64,000 nt of DNA from the NCBI RefSeq assembly GCF_000698555.1, contig NZ_JFHE01000001.1:62001-126000 (forward strand), in the 5' to 3' direction. This DNA is from Caballeronia grimmiae. GTDB lineage: Bacteria; Pseudomonadota; Gammaproteobacteria; Burkholderiales; Burkholderiaceae. The stretch's first letter is position 1; the number at the start of each line of letters is the position of its first letter. Of the stretch, positions 43,962 through 53,812 are shown piece after piece. The notes below the pieces were generated by a model. That model made no database searches, was not told the DNA's origin, and was given only the letters and a program-made list of their open reading frames with translations. The position numbers and the translations under genes are program-made.

Positions 43962-44828
43962 TCAGTGATCCCGTTGCGAACTGCGCGCGGGATTCGGTTT
44001 GCCGCGTATCGCCATGTAGGCCCACCAGACGTAGCCGGACAATCCGTACAGCACGAAGAGGCAGAACAGCATCACAGGCGGATCGGACGATACGAGCACG
44101 AACGCCACCACGATCAGCAGCACGCCCGCGAACGGCACGCGATATCGCACGTCGAGCGCCTTGCCGCTGTAGAACGGTGCGTTCGATACCATCGTGACGC
44201 CCGCGTAGATCGTCAGCACGAACGCGACCCACGGCAGCCACACGAGCTTGAGCGGCACGCGGTTATCGGTGGCGAGCCACACGAAACCGGCGATCAGCGC
44301 AGCCGCCGCCGGCGACGGCAAACCCTGAAAATAGCGCTTGTCGACCACGCCGACGTTCGTGTTGAAGCGCGCGAGCCGCAACGCCGCGCCCGAGCAGTAG
44401 ACGAACGCCGCGAGCCAGCCCCAGCGCCCGAGGTCCTTCAGCACCCATTCGTACATCACGAGCGCGGGCGCGACGCCGAACGACACCATGTCGGAGAGGC
44501 TGTCGAACTGCTCGCCGAACGCGCTTTGCGTATGCGTCATGCGGGCGACGCGGCCGTCCATGCCATCGAGGACCATCGCAACGAAAATGGCGATGGCCGC
44601 GATCTCGAAGCGCACGTTCATCGCCTGGACGACGGCGAAGAAGCCGCAAAAGAGCGCGGCCGTGGTGAACGCATTCGGCAGCAGATAAATGCCGCGCTTG
44701 CGCAGAAACTGCTGCCGCTTCGCGCGCCGCGTCTCCACGACGCCCACGTCCTGAATGGCCTTGTTGCGGCGGAACGCGCGCGGCGGCGTCGCGTTCGCGC
44801 GGTTACGGCGCGTCTTGAATGCCGCCAT
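43962..44828 (-). CDS. pssA: CDP-diacylglycerol-serine O-phosphatidyltransferase
   Basis: 288 residues from the ATG at 44828. The CDP-alcohol phosphotransferase signature is DGMDGRVARMTHTQSAFGEQ continuing into FDSLSDM, with Asp residues spaced as in the family; about six to eight membrane segments follow. It makes phosphatidylserine from CDP-diacylglycerol and serine. It lies 13 bp downstream of psd, so the two consecutive steps of phosphatidylethanolamine synthesis are cotranscribed. Confidence 0.93.
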   Translation of the reverse strand: MAAFKTRRNRANATPPRAFRRNKAIQDVGVVETRRAKRQQFLRKRGIYLLPNAFTTAALFCGFFAVVQAMNVRFEIAAIAIFVAMVLDGMDGRVARMTHTQSAFGEQFDSLSDMVSFGVAPALVMYEWVLKDLGRWGWLAAFVYCSGAALRLARFNTNVGVVDKRYFQGLPSPAAAALIAGFVWLATDNRVPLKLVWLPWVAFVLTIYAGVTMVSNAPFYSGKALDVRYRVPFAGVLLIVVAFVLVSSDPPVMLFCLFVLYGLSGYVWWAYMAIRGKPNPARSSQRDH

Positions 44829-44841
44829 CGGACCCCCCGCG

Positions 44842-45486
44842 TTATTCCGCGAACTCGGCAAGGATGGTCGACGAGGCGGACACCTTCTCGCCGATCGACA
44901 CGCGCGGCCGGCTTCCGACCGGCAGATACACATCGACGCGCGAGCCGAAACGAATGAAGCCGTAACGCTGGCCGCGCGTGAGCGGCTCGCCGGCGTGCAC
45001 GTAGCAGAGAATGCGGCGCGCGATCAGACCCGCGATCTGCACCGACGTCACCGTATGCCCAGCCGCCGTGTGCAGGACGATCGCGTTGCGCTCGTTCTCG
45101 GTGGACGCCTTGTCGACGGCCGCATTCAGATACGCGCCGGGGAAATACTGAACCTTGCTGATCGCGCCGTCCACGGGCGAACGCTGCGAGTGCACGTTGA
45201 ACACGTTCATGAACACGCTGATCTTGAGCGCTTCGCGTCCCGCGTACGGATCATGCGCCGTCTCGACCGCGACGATGCGCCCGTCCGCCGGACACAGCAC
45301 CGCGTTCGGCTGAGTGGGAATGGGTCGCGGCGGATCGCGGAAGAACTGGACGACGAAGATCACGATCAGCCAGAAGATCCAGGCGAAGCCGAAGCCGCCG
45401 ATCGCCTGCACGAGAATGGCAACGACGGCCGCGATGGCGATAAACGGCCAGCCTTCGCGGGCAATGATCGGATGAGGATAGTTCAT
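44842..45486 (-). CDS. psd: Phosphatidylserine decarboxylase proenzyme (short form)
   Basis: 214 residues from the ATG at 45486; a TTG at 45525 is the only earlier start and lies in the upstream terminator. Compact type with one N-terminal hydrophobic segment, [12 protein letters not shown]-like [17 protein letters not shown], and the [14 protein letters not shown] region where the conserved Gly-Ser is the self-cleavage site forming the pyruvoyl group. It converts phosphatidylserine to phosphatidylethanolamine at the inner membrane. Confidence 0.93.
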   Translation of the reverse strand: MNYPHPIIAREGWPFIAIAAVVAILVQAIGGFGFAWIFWLIVIFVVQFFRDPPRPIPTQPNAVLCPADGRIVAVETAHDPYAGREALKISVFMNVFNVHSQRSPVDGAISKVQYFPGAYLNAAVDKASTENERNAIVLHTAAGHTVTSVQIAGLIARRILCYVHAGEPLTRGQRYGFIRFGSRVDVYLPVGSRPRVSIGEKVSASSTILAEFAE

Positions 45487-45523
45487 GAACGTGTTCTGTG
45501 TTTTATAAAAACCGTAGGATAGC

Positions 45524-45562
45524 AAAAGCCGCCCGGCGCACAGCGGCTTCCGGGCGGCTTTT
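45524..45562 (-). terminator. Long hairpin terminator after ilvC
   Basis: AAAAGCCGCCCGG (45524-45536) and CCGGGCGGCTTTT (45550-45562) form a perfect 13-bp stem with a 13-base loop. On the minus strand it lies between the ilvC stop and the psd start, separating the ilv operon from psd-pssA. Only four T follow. Confidence 0.75.
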
Positions 45563-45602
45563 GATGCAGCAAGAACCGTGACGCGGGGTCACGCAGACAC
45601 GT

Positions 45603-46688
<1,086 letters not shown>

Positions 46689-47180
46689 TCAGACCTTGAG
46701 GATGCGCTCGCCCCGGCCGATGCCGGAACTGCCCGTGCGAACCGTCTCGAGGATCGCCGTGGCGTCGAGCGCCTGGATGAACGCGTCGAGCTTGTCGGAC
46801 GCGCCCGTCAGTTCCATGGTGTAGGTCTTCTCGGTCACGTCGATGATGCGGCCGCGGAAGATATCCGCCATCCGCTTCATTTCTTCGCGTTCCTTGCCGA
46901 CCGCCCTTACCTTGATGAGCATCAGCTCGCGCTCGATGTGGGCGCCCTCTGTCAGGTCGACCACTTTCACCACCTCGATCAGGCGGTTCAGGTGCTTCGT
47001 GATCTGTTCGATCACGTCGTCCGAGCCAATGGAGACGATGGTGAGCCGCGACAGCGAACTGTCTTCGGTCGGGGCCACCGTCAGCGTTTCGATGTTATAG
47101 CCGCGCGCGGAAAAGAGCCCGACGACACGCGATAACGCGCCCGGCTCGTTTTCCAGCAGTACGGAGATGATGTGTTTCAT
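46689..47180 (-). CDS. ilvH: Acetolactate synthase small (regulatory) subunit
   Basis: 163 residues from the ATG at 47180 (E. coli IlvH 163). ACT domain at the N-terminus (ISVLLENEPGALSRVVGLF and ARGYNIETLTVAPTED) for valine feedback inhibition, followed by the ALS_ss C-terminal domain. It binds and activates the IlvB subunit. It lies 108 bp after ilvB. Confidence 0.96.
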   Translation of the reverse strand: MKHIISVLLENEPGALSRVVGLFSARGYNIETLTVAPTEDSSLSRLTIVSIGSDDVIEQITKHLNRLIEVVKVVDLTEGAHIERELMLIKVRAVGKEREEMKRMADIFRGRIIDVTEKTYTMELTGASDKLDAFIQALDATAILETVRTGSSGIGRGERILKV

Positions 47181-47288
47181 GTGTCTTTTCCCGATGTGGT
47201 TCCAGTCAAAGCCCGTCTGTGAAACCCGCGCGCCACGCATGTCCTTTGTAAAGACAGGCGCGCGCGAGCCTCGCAAGACGAACCCGCG

Positions 47289-49052
47289 TTATAGATCCTC
47301 AGACCCGAGCAGCATTTCCGTGATGCCTTTACCGGCTTGCACCATCGGGAATACGTTTTCGGTGGGATCGGTCTGGAAGTCGAGAAATACGGTGCGATCC
47401 TTCAGGCGCAGCGCTTCCTTCAGCGCCGGCTCGACATCCGCGGTCTTCTCGACGCGAATGCCGACATGACCGTACGCCTCGGCGAGCTTCACGAAATCAG
47501 GCAGCGCGTCCATGTACGAACTGGAGTAGCGCTTCTTGTATTCGATCTGCTGCCACTGGCGAACCATGCCGAGATAGCGGTTGTTCAGCGAAATGATCTT
47601 GACGGGCGTGTTGTACTGCTTGCAGGTCGACAGCTCCTGAATGCACATCTGGATGGAGCCTTCGCCCGTGATGCAGACGACTTCCTCGTCCGGATAGGCC
47701 ATCTTCACGCCCATTGCGGCGGGCAGGCCGAAGCCCATCGTGCCGAGACCGCCCGAGTTGATCCAGCGGCGCGGCTTGTTGAACGGATAGAACTGCGCCG
47801 CCCACATCTGGTGCTGGCCGACGTCCGAACAGACGAACGCGTTGCCGTCGGTAAGCTCCGCGAGCTTTTCGACGACGTACTGCGGCTTGATGATCTCGCT
47901 CTTGCGGTCGTACGCGAGACAGTCCTTCGCGCGCCAGCTTTCGATGTCGTCCCACCATTGCTTGAGCGCCTGCGTGTCCGGACCATGCTCGGCGTGCTGA
48001 AGCTGCTCGATCAGTTCCTTCAGGACTTCCTTCACGTCGCCGACGATCGGAATGTCCACCTTCACGCGCTTCGAAATAGACGACGGATCGACGTCGATAT
48101 GGATGATCTTGCGCGGCGACGACGCGAAATGCTTCGGATCGCCGATCACGCGGTCATCGAAGCGCGCGCCGATGGCGATTAGCACGTCGCAGTGCTGCAT
48201 CGCCATATTGGCTTCGTACGTGCCGTGCATACCGAGCATGCCGAGGAACTTCTTGTCGCTCGCGCGGTAGCCGCCGAGGCCCATCAGCGTGTTGGTGACC
48301 GGATAGCCCAGCAGATCGGCGAACTGGTTCAACTCGCGCGACGCATCCGCGAGGATGATGCCGCCGCCGGTATAGATATACGGGCGCTTCGCCGACAGCA
48401 GCAATTGCACCGCCTTGCGAATCTGGCCGGAGTGGCCCTTCGTCACCGGGTTATACGAGCGCAGCGACACGCTCTTGACCGGTTCGTACCGGCACGGCGC
48501 CTTCGACACGTCTTTCGGAATGTCGATCAGCACCGGACCAGGACGGCCTGTGCGGGCAATGTAGAACGCTTTCTTGATGGTGGCGGCGAGATCGCGCACG
48601 TCCTTCACGAGGAAGTTGTGCTTCACGCAGGGACGCGTGATGCCGACGGTGTCGCATTCCTGAAAGGCGTCGAGGCCGATGGCCGCAGTGGGCACCTGCC
48701 CGCTGATGACGACGAGCGGAATGGAATCCATGTAGGCCGTCGCGATGCCGGTGACGGCATTGGTGACGCCCGGACCCGAAGTCACGAGGCATACGCCGAC
48801 CTTGCCGGTGGAACGCGAATAGGCGTCCGCGGCGTGCACGGCGGCTTGCTCGTGGCGCACGAGAATGTGTTGAATCTGGTCCTGCTTGTACAGCTCGTCG
48901 TAGATGTAGAGTACCGAGCCGCCGGGATAGCCCCAGATGAACTCGACGTTCTCGTCGGCGAGCGCACGCATGAGCACGGTCGCGCCGATAGAGTCAGCGT
49001 CGTGGGGAGGAGTGGTATCCGACGTGGAGAATTCCGCGCTAGGCATATTCAT
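47289..49052 (-). CDS. ilvB: Acetolactate synthase large subunit
   Basis: 587 residues, thiamine-diphosphate enzyme. N-terminal pyrimidine-binding domain with the catalytic Glu in ILVRHEQAAVHAADAYSR, GPGVTNAVTGIATAYMDSIP, and the C-terminal ThDP motif GEGSIQMCIQELSTCKQYN continuing to NNRYLGMVRQWQ. It condenses pyruvate to acetolactate, the first common step of branched-chain amino acid synthesis. The ATG at 49052 sits 3 bp from an AGGTG; the ATG at 49046 has better spacing, so either may be used. Confidence 0.97.
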   Translation of the reverse strand: MNMPSAEFSTSDTTPPHDADSIGATVLMRALADENVEFIWGYPGGSVLYIYDELYKQDQIQHILVRHEQAAVHAADAYSRSTGKVGVCLVTSGPGVTNAVTGIATAYMDSIPLVVISGQVPTAAIGLDAFQECDTVGITRPCVKHNFLVKDVRDLAATIKKAFYIARTGRPGPVLIDIPKDVSKAPCRYEPVKSVSLRSYNPVTKGHSGQIRKAVQLLLSAKRPYIYTGGGIILADASRELNQFADLLGYPVTNTLMGLGGYRASDKKFLGMLGMHGTYEANMAMQHCDVLIAIGARFDDRVIGDPKHFASSPRKIIHIDVDPSSISKRVKVDIPIVGDVKEVLKELIEQLQHAEHGPDTQALKQWWDDIESWRAKDCLAYDRKSEIIKPQYVVEKLAELTDGNAFVCSDVGQHQMWAAQFYPFNKPRRWINSGGLGTMGFGLPAAMGVKMAYPDEEVVCITGEGSIQMCIQELSTCKQYNTPVKIISLNNRYLGMVRQWQQIEYKKRYSSSYMDALPDFVKLAEAYGHVGIRVEKTADVEPALKEALRLKDRTVFLDFQTDPTENVFPMVQAGKGITEMLLGSEDL

Positions 49053-49418
49053 TCATCACCTTTCGAATTTTCGGCAAAAAATTGATCGGGTGCTCTCTGC
49101 CGGGCTTGTGGCTCGGGTTCAAGCGGCGCGTCTTGGTTTGACAGGCGTGCTTCTTGGGCTCGCCTCAAAGCAGACATTTCACTTTATGATGCGAGTCAGA
49201 AAAGATAGCCCGGTTTTGCGCATTGGGTCAAGCAAAAATTTTCCGATCATTGCGCGTCAGGCTTGCGGACCCGGTTTCAATCGCCCGGACCATGCGCCTA
49301 TCCGGCAACAAATCGTCCCGATTCGTCCGGGCGCGGCGAAAATTTGCTAGCATCCGCAGGTTTCCCTGCAACTCCCTATTCTCTTTCGACGCAATTCGCT
49401 GCGCCGGGTCCCCAACGG
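49053..49418. promoter_or_regulatory. Divergent intergenic region, ilvB / ECF sigma factor, 366 bp
   Basis: It should hold the promoters of ilvBHC (minus) and the sigma-factor operon (plus). On the minus strand a 42-codon open frame (49177 to 49049) ends in a TGA overlapping the ilvB ATG; it is not rich in Val, Leu or Ile, so it does not look like an attenuation leader. A TGCTAGCAT element near 49346 could be a -10 for the sigma gene. Nothing else recognised. Confidence 0.4.
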
Positions 49419-49982
49419 ATGGCATCAGACAAGGAACTCGCCGACTTCCTGGCGGGCGTCGAAAGACGCGCGTTCAAGCAGACCGTCTACACCGTACGCG
49501 ATGACGACGCGGCGCTCGATATCGTGCAGGACGCGATGATCAAGCTCGCCGAAAAATACGGCGACCGTCCGTCCGCCGAGCTTCCGCTTTTATTCCAGCG
49601 TATCCTTCAGAATGCGACGCACGACTACTTTCGCCGCCAGAAAGTCCGCAACACCTGGGTGAGCCTGTTTTCGTCGTTCGGCAGCGCGGACGACGACGAA
49701 TTCGATCCGCTCGAAACGCTGGAAGCGCAAGGCGGCGGCACGGGCAGCGAAAGCAGCGAGAACAGGCTGGAGCGCGAACAGGTGCTGAATCTGATCGACG
49801 CGGAAATTCAGAAATTGCCGGCGCGTCAACGAGAAGCTTTTCTCATGCGTTACTGGGAAGATATGGATGTCGCCGAGACGGCCGCCGCGATGGGCTGCTC
49901 CGAGGGCAGCGTGAAGACGCACTGTTCACGCGCCACGCACGCGCTCGCTCAAGCCCTGAAAGCCAAAGGGATCACGCTATGA
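49419..49982 (+). CDS. ECF-type RNA polymerase sigma factor
   Basis: 187 residues from the ATG at 49419. Region 2 (DDDAALDIVQDAMIKLAEKYGD and QRILQNATHDYFRRQKVRN) and region 4 (LPARQREAFLMRYWEDMDV and MGCSEGSVKTHCSRATHAL) are both present, joined by a linker rich in Asp, Glu, Gly and Ser. The stop overlaps the DUF3619 gene (ATGA). Its regulon is unknown; DUF3619 protein next door is a plausible membrane-bound controller. Confidence 0.9.
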   Translation: MASDKELADFLAGVERRAFKQTVYTVRDDDAALDIVQDAMIKLAEKYGDRPSAELPLLFQRILQNATHDYFRRQKVRNTWVSLFSSFGSADDDEFDPLETLEAQGGGTGSESSENRLEREQVLNLIDAEIQKLPARQREAFLMRYWEDMDVAETAAAMGCSEGSVKTHCSRATHALAQALKAKGITL

Positions 49983-50434
49983 GTTCCGCTCCTGAATTAA
50001 ACGAAAACGAGTTCGCGCTGAAAGTCATTCGCGCGCTCGACGAAAATGCGTCGAATATTCCGGCCGCTGCGAGCGAGCGCCTTGCGCTTGCGCGCCGGGC
50101 GGCGCTCGCGCGCAAGAAGCCGGAGAAAGTACCTGTCGCCGCCTTCACGCCGGCCTTTACGCCCGCGTTCGCCGGCGCGGCGGGCGGCCTGCGCAACGCC
50201 GGCGGGTCCGGCGGCGAGCCTTCGCACAAGGGCCTGTTCGCGCGGATCGGCGGTTTCGGACTGGCGTTGCCGGTGCTCGCGCTCGCCGTCGCGCTGGCGG
50301 GCGTCGCGTATTGGGAAGATCAGGAGCGCAAGGCCGAACTCGCCGATATCGACGCGGCCATGATGAGCGACAGCCTGCCGCTCGACGCCTATCTCGATCA
50401 CGGGTTCAACGCATACCTGACGCGCAATCACTAA
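49979..50434 (+). CDS. DUF3619 family single-pass membrane protein, candidate anti-sigma factor
   Basis: 151 residues, starting inside the sigma-factor stop (ATGA). A cytoplasmic N-terminal part of about 90 residues, one membrane helix (LALPVLALAVALAGVAYWED) and a short periplasmic tail ending DHGFNAYLTRN. The overlap with an ECF sigma gene and the topology fit an anti-sigma role, but no zinc-binding HxxxCxxC motif is present, so this is inference. Confidence 0.78.
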   Translation: MSSAPELNENEFALKVIRALDENASNIPAAASERLALARRAALARKKPEKVPVAAFTPAFTPAFAGAAGGLRNAGGSGGEPSHKGLFARIGGFGLALPVLALAVALAGVAYWEDQERKAELADIDAAMMSDSLPLDAYLDHGFNAYLTRNH

Positions 50435-50476
50435 GCATCGGCCAACGAGCAACGCACATAGCGGGGGAATTTTCGG

Positions 50477-51226
50477 GTGAGTTACAAGCGCGGTCTCGCG
50501 ATTGTTTTTGGCTGCGCGATTGCGGGTATGGTCGCGTTCGCCGCCACTTACCCGCGTTTCTACTCGTCCCCTGCCTCCTCCGCTTCCGTGGCCGCGCCCA
50601 TCGGGGCGAGCGCCGCCGCTGACAGCGAGGCCCTGCCCCTCGCCGCACTGTCGGCGAATCCGCTCTCCTGGAACCGCCTGACCGAAGCGCAGCATGTCGC
50701 GCTCGCGCCGTTCGCTACGCAGTGGGATTCCTTCAGCGACGAGCGCAAGCAGAAGTGGCTGAGGATCGCGTCGCGCTATCACCGGATGTCGCCGGAAGCG
50801 CAGAAGCGCCTGCAGCAGCGCATGCAGGAATGGGTTCGCATGACGCCCGACGAACGCAAGGTCGCGCGGGAAAATTATCAGGTCTCGAAGTCGGTGCCGC
50901 TCGACAAGCGCGAGCGCGCGTGGGACGCGTACCAGAAGCTCCCTGAAGAACAGAAGAAGAAGCTCGCCGCGAGTGAGCACAATCGCCGTCCGACTGTCGT
51001 CAGCGCGCCGCCGACGGGCAAGACGGAGGTCAAGGACATCAACCGCCTCGTCACCGCACGCGAGCAGGGTCACGCCGCCGGGCACGCGCAAGGCGAATCG
51101 GGCGCATCGGCGTCGCTGCCCGCCGTGCCGTCGCTGCCGGGCATCCCGAACGCGGCGAGCATCGTGCCCGCCACGCCGATTCCTGTTTCGCCGCAGCAGG
51201 CGCCGTCGATGTACAACGGGTCGTGA
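50477..51226 (+). CDS. DUF3106 family exported protein
   Basis: 249 residues from a GTG at 50477 with a GGGGG run upstream. An N-terminal hydrophobic segment (GLAIVFGCAIAGMVAFAATY) exports or anchors it. The mature part is dominated by LTEAQHVALAPFATQWDSFS and helical repeats rich in Trp, Lys and Arg (SDERKQKWLRIASRYHRMSP, then TPDERKVARENYQ), typical of DUF3106, a periplasmic helical-repeat family somewhat like RsgI/CpxP-type sensors. Proline-rich tail. Role unknown, but cotranscription with the sigma gene suggests an envelope-stress link. Confidence 0.78.
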   Translation: MSYKRGLAIVFGCAIAGMVAFAATYPRFYSSPASSASVAAPIGASAAADSEALPLAALSANPLSWNRLTEAQHVALAPFATQWDSFSDERKQKWLRIASRYHRMSPEAQKRLQQRMQEWVRMTPDERKVARENYQVSKSVPLDKRERAWDAYQKLPEEQKKKLAASEHNRRPTVVSAPPTGKTEVKDINRLVTAREQGHAAGHAQGESGASASLPAVPSLPGIPNAASIVPATPIPVSPQQAPSMYNGS

Positions 51227-51233
51227 ACGCGCG

Positions 51234-51749
51234 ATGAACGCCGACACGACCGTCTCGCCGCTTCGCGCGCCCGCGCTGCGCCGCCGCCTCGCGACGATGA
51301 TCTACGAAGGCGTCATCCTGTTCGGCGTCGTGTTCATCGCCGGCTATCTGTTCAGCACACTCACGCAGCAGCGCAACGGCCTCACGCATCACAACCTGCT
51401 GGCGTCGTGGATCGGCATCGTGCTTGCCGCCTACTTCGTGTGGTTCTGGACCCACGGCGGACAGACCTTGCCGATGAAAACCTGGCGCATGAAAGTCGTC
51501 GATGCCCACGGTCAGCCGGTCAAGCCCGGCCGCGCCCTCGCGCGTTACGCCCTCGCGTGGCTCTGGTTCCTGCCGCCGCTCGCGCTGCATCCGCTGATGT
51601 CGCTGGCCGTACCGCAAACGCTCGTCGTGTTCGGCGTCTGGGTGACGCTGTGGGCCGCCGCCGTCCGGCTCGATCCGGCGCGCCAGTTTCTGCACGATCG
51701 TCTCGCGGGCACGCGCATCGTCGCCACACAGGCAAGCACCGCGAAATAA
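51234..51749 (+). CDS. RDD family membrane protein
   Basis: 171 residues from the ATG at 51234, 7 bp after the DUF3106 stop. Three to four membrane segments; the conserved RDD features are LRRRLATMIYEGVILFGVVF at the start, TLPMKTWRMKVVDAHGQP in the middle and DPARQFLHDRLAGTRIV at the end. RDD proteins are presumed transporters or membrane regulators with no settled function. Last gene of the sigma-DUF3619-DUF3106-RDD set. Confidence 0.85.
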   Translation: MNADTTVSPLRAPALRRRLATMIYEGVILFGVVFIAGYLFSTLTQQRNGLTHHNLLASWIGIVLAAYFVWFWTHGGQTLPMKTWRMKVVDAHGQPVKPGRALARYALAWLWFLPPLALHPLMSLAVPQTLVVFGVWVTLWAAAVRLDPARQFLHDRLAGTRIVATQASTAK

Positions 51750-51776
51750 CTGCCGCGTAATAAGAAGTTCTCGTGA

Positions 51777-51794
51777 CCGTCATGGCTCCGTCAC
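51777..51794 (+). promoter_or_regulatory. Candidate PhoB box
   Basis: CCGTCAT, four bases (GGCT), CCGTCAC: two near-identical heptamers with an exact 11-bp period, the layout of the PhoB box (CTGTCAT-N4-CTGTCAC). One base per heptamer differs from the E. coli consensus and the spacer is not AT-rich. It lies 7 bp before the first ATG of the PlcP-like gene, which would then start translation at a later ATG. Confidence 0.5.
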
Positions 51795-51800
51795 GGCCGC

Positions 51801-52751
51801 ATGGCGCAATGCGCATACCGAAACCCGATGCGCGAGCCAATGCCTTCGAACTCGTCAGTCACGCCGGCAATCGATTCCTCCTCGGCTTACTGGTTCCGCA
51901 GCACCGGATTCACGCTGCCGTCCAGTCCGCCCGACACAACCGAGCCGGTCACTGAAGGCGATTCCCCGGACGGTCCGCACCGCTACCGGACGATCTGGCT
52001 TTCCGATATCCACCTCGGCTCAGGCGGCTGCCAGGCGCCTTATCTGCTCGATTTTCTGCGGCATCACGAGTCGGACTATCTGTATCTCGTCGGCGACATC
52101 ATCGACGGATGGCAGCTTCGCAAAGGCTGGTTCTGGCCGCAGGCGCACAACGACGTCGTGCAGAAAATCCTGCGCAAGGCGCGCAAGGGCACGCAGGTCG
52201 TCTACATTCCCGGCAATCACGACGAAGCCGCGCGCCAGTTCTGCGATCTGGCGTTCGGCGACATTCACGTGCGGGGCGAAGCGTTCCACACGACGCTCGC
52301 GGGCAAGCGCCTGTGGATCGTGCACGGCGATCTTTTCGATGGCGTCATCGAGCACGCGAAGTGGCTCGCCTATCTCGGCGATACCGCCTACACCGCGATT
52401 CTCCTGCTCAACCGCTGGTTTAACCGAGTGCGAACGAAGCTCGGCTTCGATTACTGGTCGCTCTCGCAGTATCTGAAGCATCAGGTCAAAAACGCTGTCA
52501 GCTTCATTTCGCAGTTCGAACGAGTGATGACCGACGAAGCCCGCCGGCGCGGCTGCGACGGCGTCGTATGCGGCCATATCCACAAGGCGGAAATCCGCGA
52601 CATCGACGGCATCCTCTATTGCAACGACGGCGACTGGGTTGAAAGTCTCTCCGCGCTCGTCGAGACCCACGACGGCGAGCTGAGGATCGTGTACTGGACC
52701 GTCATGCGCGCGTCCGGTCAACGCCCCGCCACCACGCACGCGACGGTTTGA
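51801..52751 (+). CDS. PlcP-like metallophosphoesterase (annotated in relatives as UDP-2,3-diacylglucosamine diphosphatase)
   Basis: 316 residues from 51801; ATGs at 51828 and 51840 are equally possible and fit better if the upstream PhoB box is real. Calcineurin-like motifs are complete: WLSDIHLGSGGCQAPYLLDF, VGDIIDGWQLRKGWFWPQAH, YIPGNHDEAAR, IVHGDLFDGVIEH, VCGHIHKAEI. This extended form, with QAHNDVVQKILRKARKG, resembles PlcP of rhizobia and marine bacteria, which cleaves phospholipids to diacylglycerol under phosphate starvation. True LpxH is present elsewhere in the window (918-1727), so a lipid A role is unlikely. Followed by a GT4 gene after 29 bp. Confidence 0.75.
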   Translation: MAQCAYRNPMREPMPSNSSVTPAIDSSSAYWFRSTGFTLPSSPPDTTEPVTEGDSPDGPHRYRTIWLSDIHLGSGGCQAPYLLDFLRHHESDYLYLVGDIIDGWQLRKGWFWPQAHNDVVQKILRKARKGTQVVYIPGNHDEAARQFCDLAFGDIHVRGEAFHTTLAGKRLWIVHGDLFDGVIEHAKWLAYLGDTAYTAILLLNRWFNRVRTKLGFDYWSLSQYLKHQVKNAVSFISQFERVMTDEARRRGCDGVVCGHIHKAEIRDIDGILYCNDGDWVESLSALVETHDGELRIVYWTVMRASGQRPATTHATV

Positions 52752-52780
52752 ACGTACGCGTCATCCAATCCGGGACTGCT

Positions 52781-53812
52781 ATGAAAATCATGATCGTGAC
52801 CGATGCATGGGAGCCGCAGGTCAACGGCGTCGTGCGGACGCTGAAGAACACGCGCAAGGAATTGATGGCGCTGGGCCATCGCGTGGAGATGCTCACGCCG
52901 CTCGAATTCAGGACCATTCCCTGCCCCACTTATCCCGAGATTCGCCTGTCGCTGATGCCGCGCCGCCGCGTGGCCGAGCGCATCGACACGTTCGATCCGG
53001 ACGCGCTGCACATCGCCACCGAAGGCCCGCTCGGGCTCGCGGCCCGTGCGTATGCGCTGCGTCACAAGCTGCCGTTCACGACCGCGTACCACACACGCTT
53101 TCCCGAATACGTGAAGGCGCGCTTCGGCATTCCGCTCGCCGCGACGTATCGGTTTCTGCGATGGTTTCATCGTCCCTCGCAAGCGGTGATGGCGCCGACG
53201 CCCGTCGTCAAGGATGATCTCGAGCACTACGGATTCACGAACGTCGTGCTGTGGACGCGCGGGGTCGATCTCGACATCTTTCATCCGATGGACTCGAAAG
53301 TGCTCAACACCGCGCGGCCGATCTTCCTCTACGTGGGACGCGTGGCCGTCGAGAAGAACGTGGAGGCGTTTCTCAAACTCGATCTCCCCGGCTCGAAGTG
53401 GGTCGCGGGCGAAGGGCCGGCGCTCGCGGAGCTGAAGTCGCGCTATGCGGGCGTGAACTATCTCGGCGTGCTGTCGCAGCCGGAGCTTGCCAAAGTCTAT
53501 GCCGCCGCCGATGTCTTCGTGTTCCCAAGCCGCACCGATACGTTCGGCCTCGTGTTGCTCGAAGCGCTGGCCTGCGGCACGCCCGTCGCGGCGTTTCCGG
53601 TGACGGGCCCGATCGACGTGCTCGGTCAGCACGGCCCCGGCGCGCTCAACGAAGACTTGCGCGAGGCCTGCCTGCAGGCGCTGACGATCGATCGCGCCGA
53701 TGCGCGCGCGTGGGCCGAACGCTTCTCGTGGCGCGCGGCGTCGGAGCAGTTCGCCTCGCATTTGCGGCGATTCGAGCCGCGCGCGCCGAGTTCCGACCGG
53801 GCGGCTGCATGA
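52781..53812 (+). CDS. GT4 family glycosyltransferase (Agt/SqdX-like)
   Basis: 343 residues from the ATG at 52781. GT-B fold: N-terminal VTDAWEPQVNGVVRTLKNTR, acceptor-domain YHTRFPEYVKARFG, and the donor-site EX7E region FVFPSRTDTFGLVLLEALAC followed by GTPVAAFPVTG. It resembles SqdX, phosphatidylinositol mannosyltransferases and the Agt enzymes that glycosylate diacylglycerol during phosphate limitation. The position after a PlcP-like gene and the 4-bp overlap with dgkA point to diacylglycerol as the acceptor; the sugar is unknown. Confidence 0.82.
   Translation: MKIMIVTDAWEPQVNGVVRTLKNTRKELMALGHRVEMLTPLEFRTIPCPTYPEIRLSLMPRRRVAERIDTFDPDALHIATEGPLGLAARAYALRHKLPFTTAYHTRFPEYVKARFGIPLAATYRFLRWFHRPSQAVMAPTPVVKDDLEHYGFTNVVLWTRGVDLDIFHPMDSKVLNTARPIFLYVGRVAVEKNVEAFLKLDLPGSKWVAGEGPALAELKSRYAGVNYLGVLSQPELAKVYAAADVFVFPSRTDTFGLVLLEALACGTPVAAFPVTGPIDVLGQHGPGALNEDLREACLQALTIDRADARAWAERFSWRAASEQFASHLRRFEPRAPSSDRAAA

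Noticed and set aside
49049-49177. Branched-chain amino acid attenuator before ilvB
   Set aside because: The upstream open frame lacks Val/Leu/Ile runs and no terminator/antiterminator pair is visible.
51801-52751. A second LpxH
   Set aside because: The protein is of the longer PlcP-like form and true LpxH is already present at 918-1727; kept as a PlcP-like call with moderate confidence.
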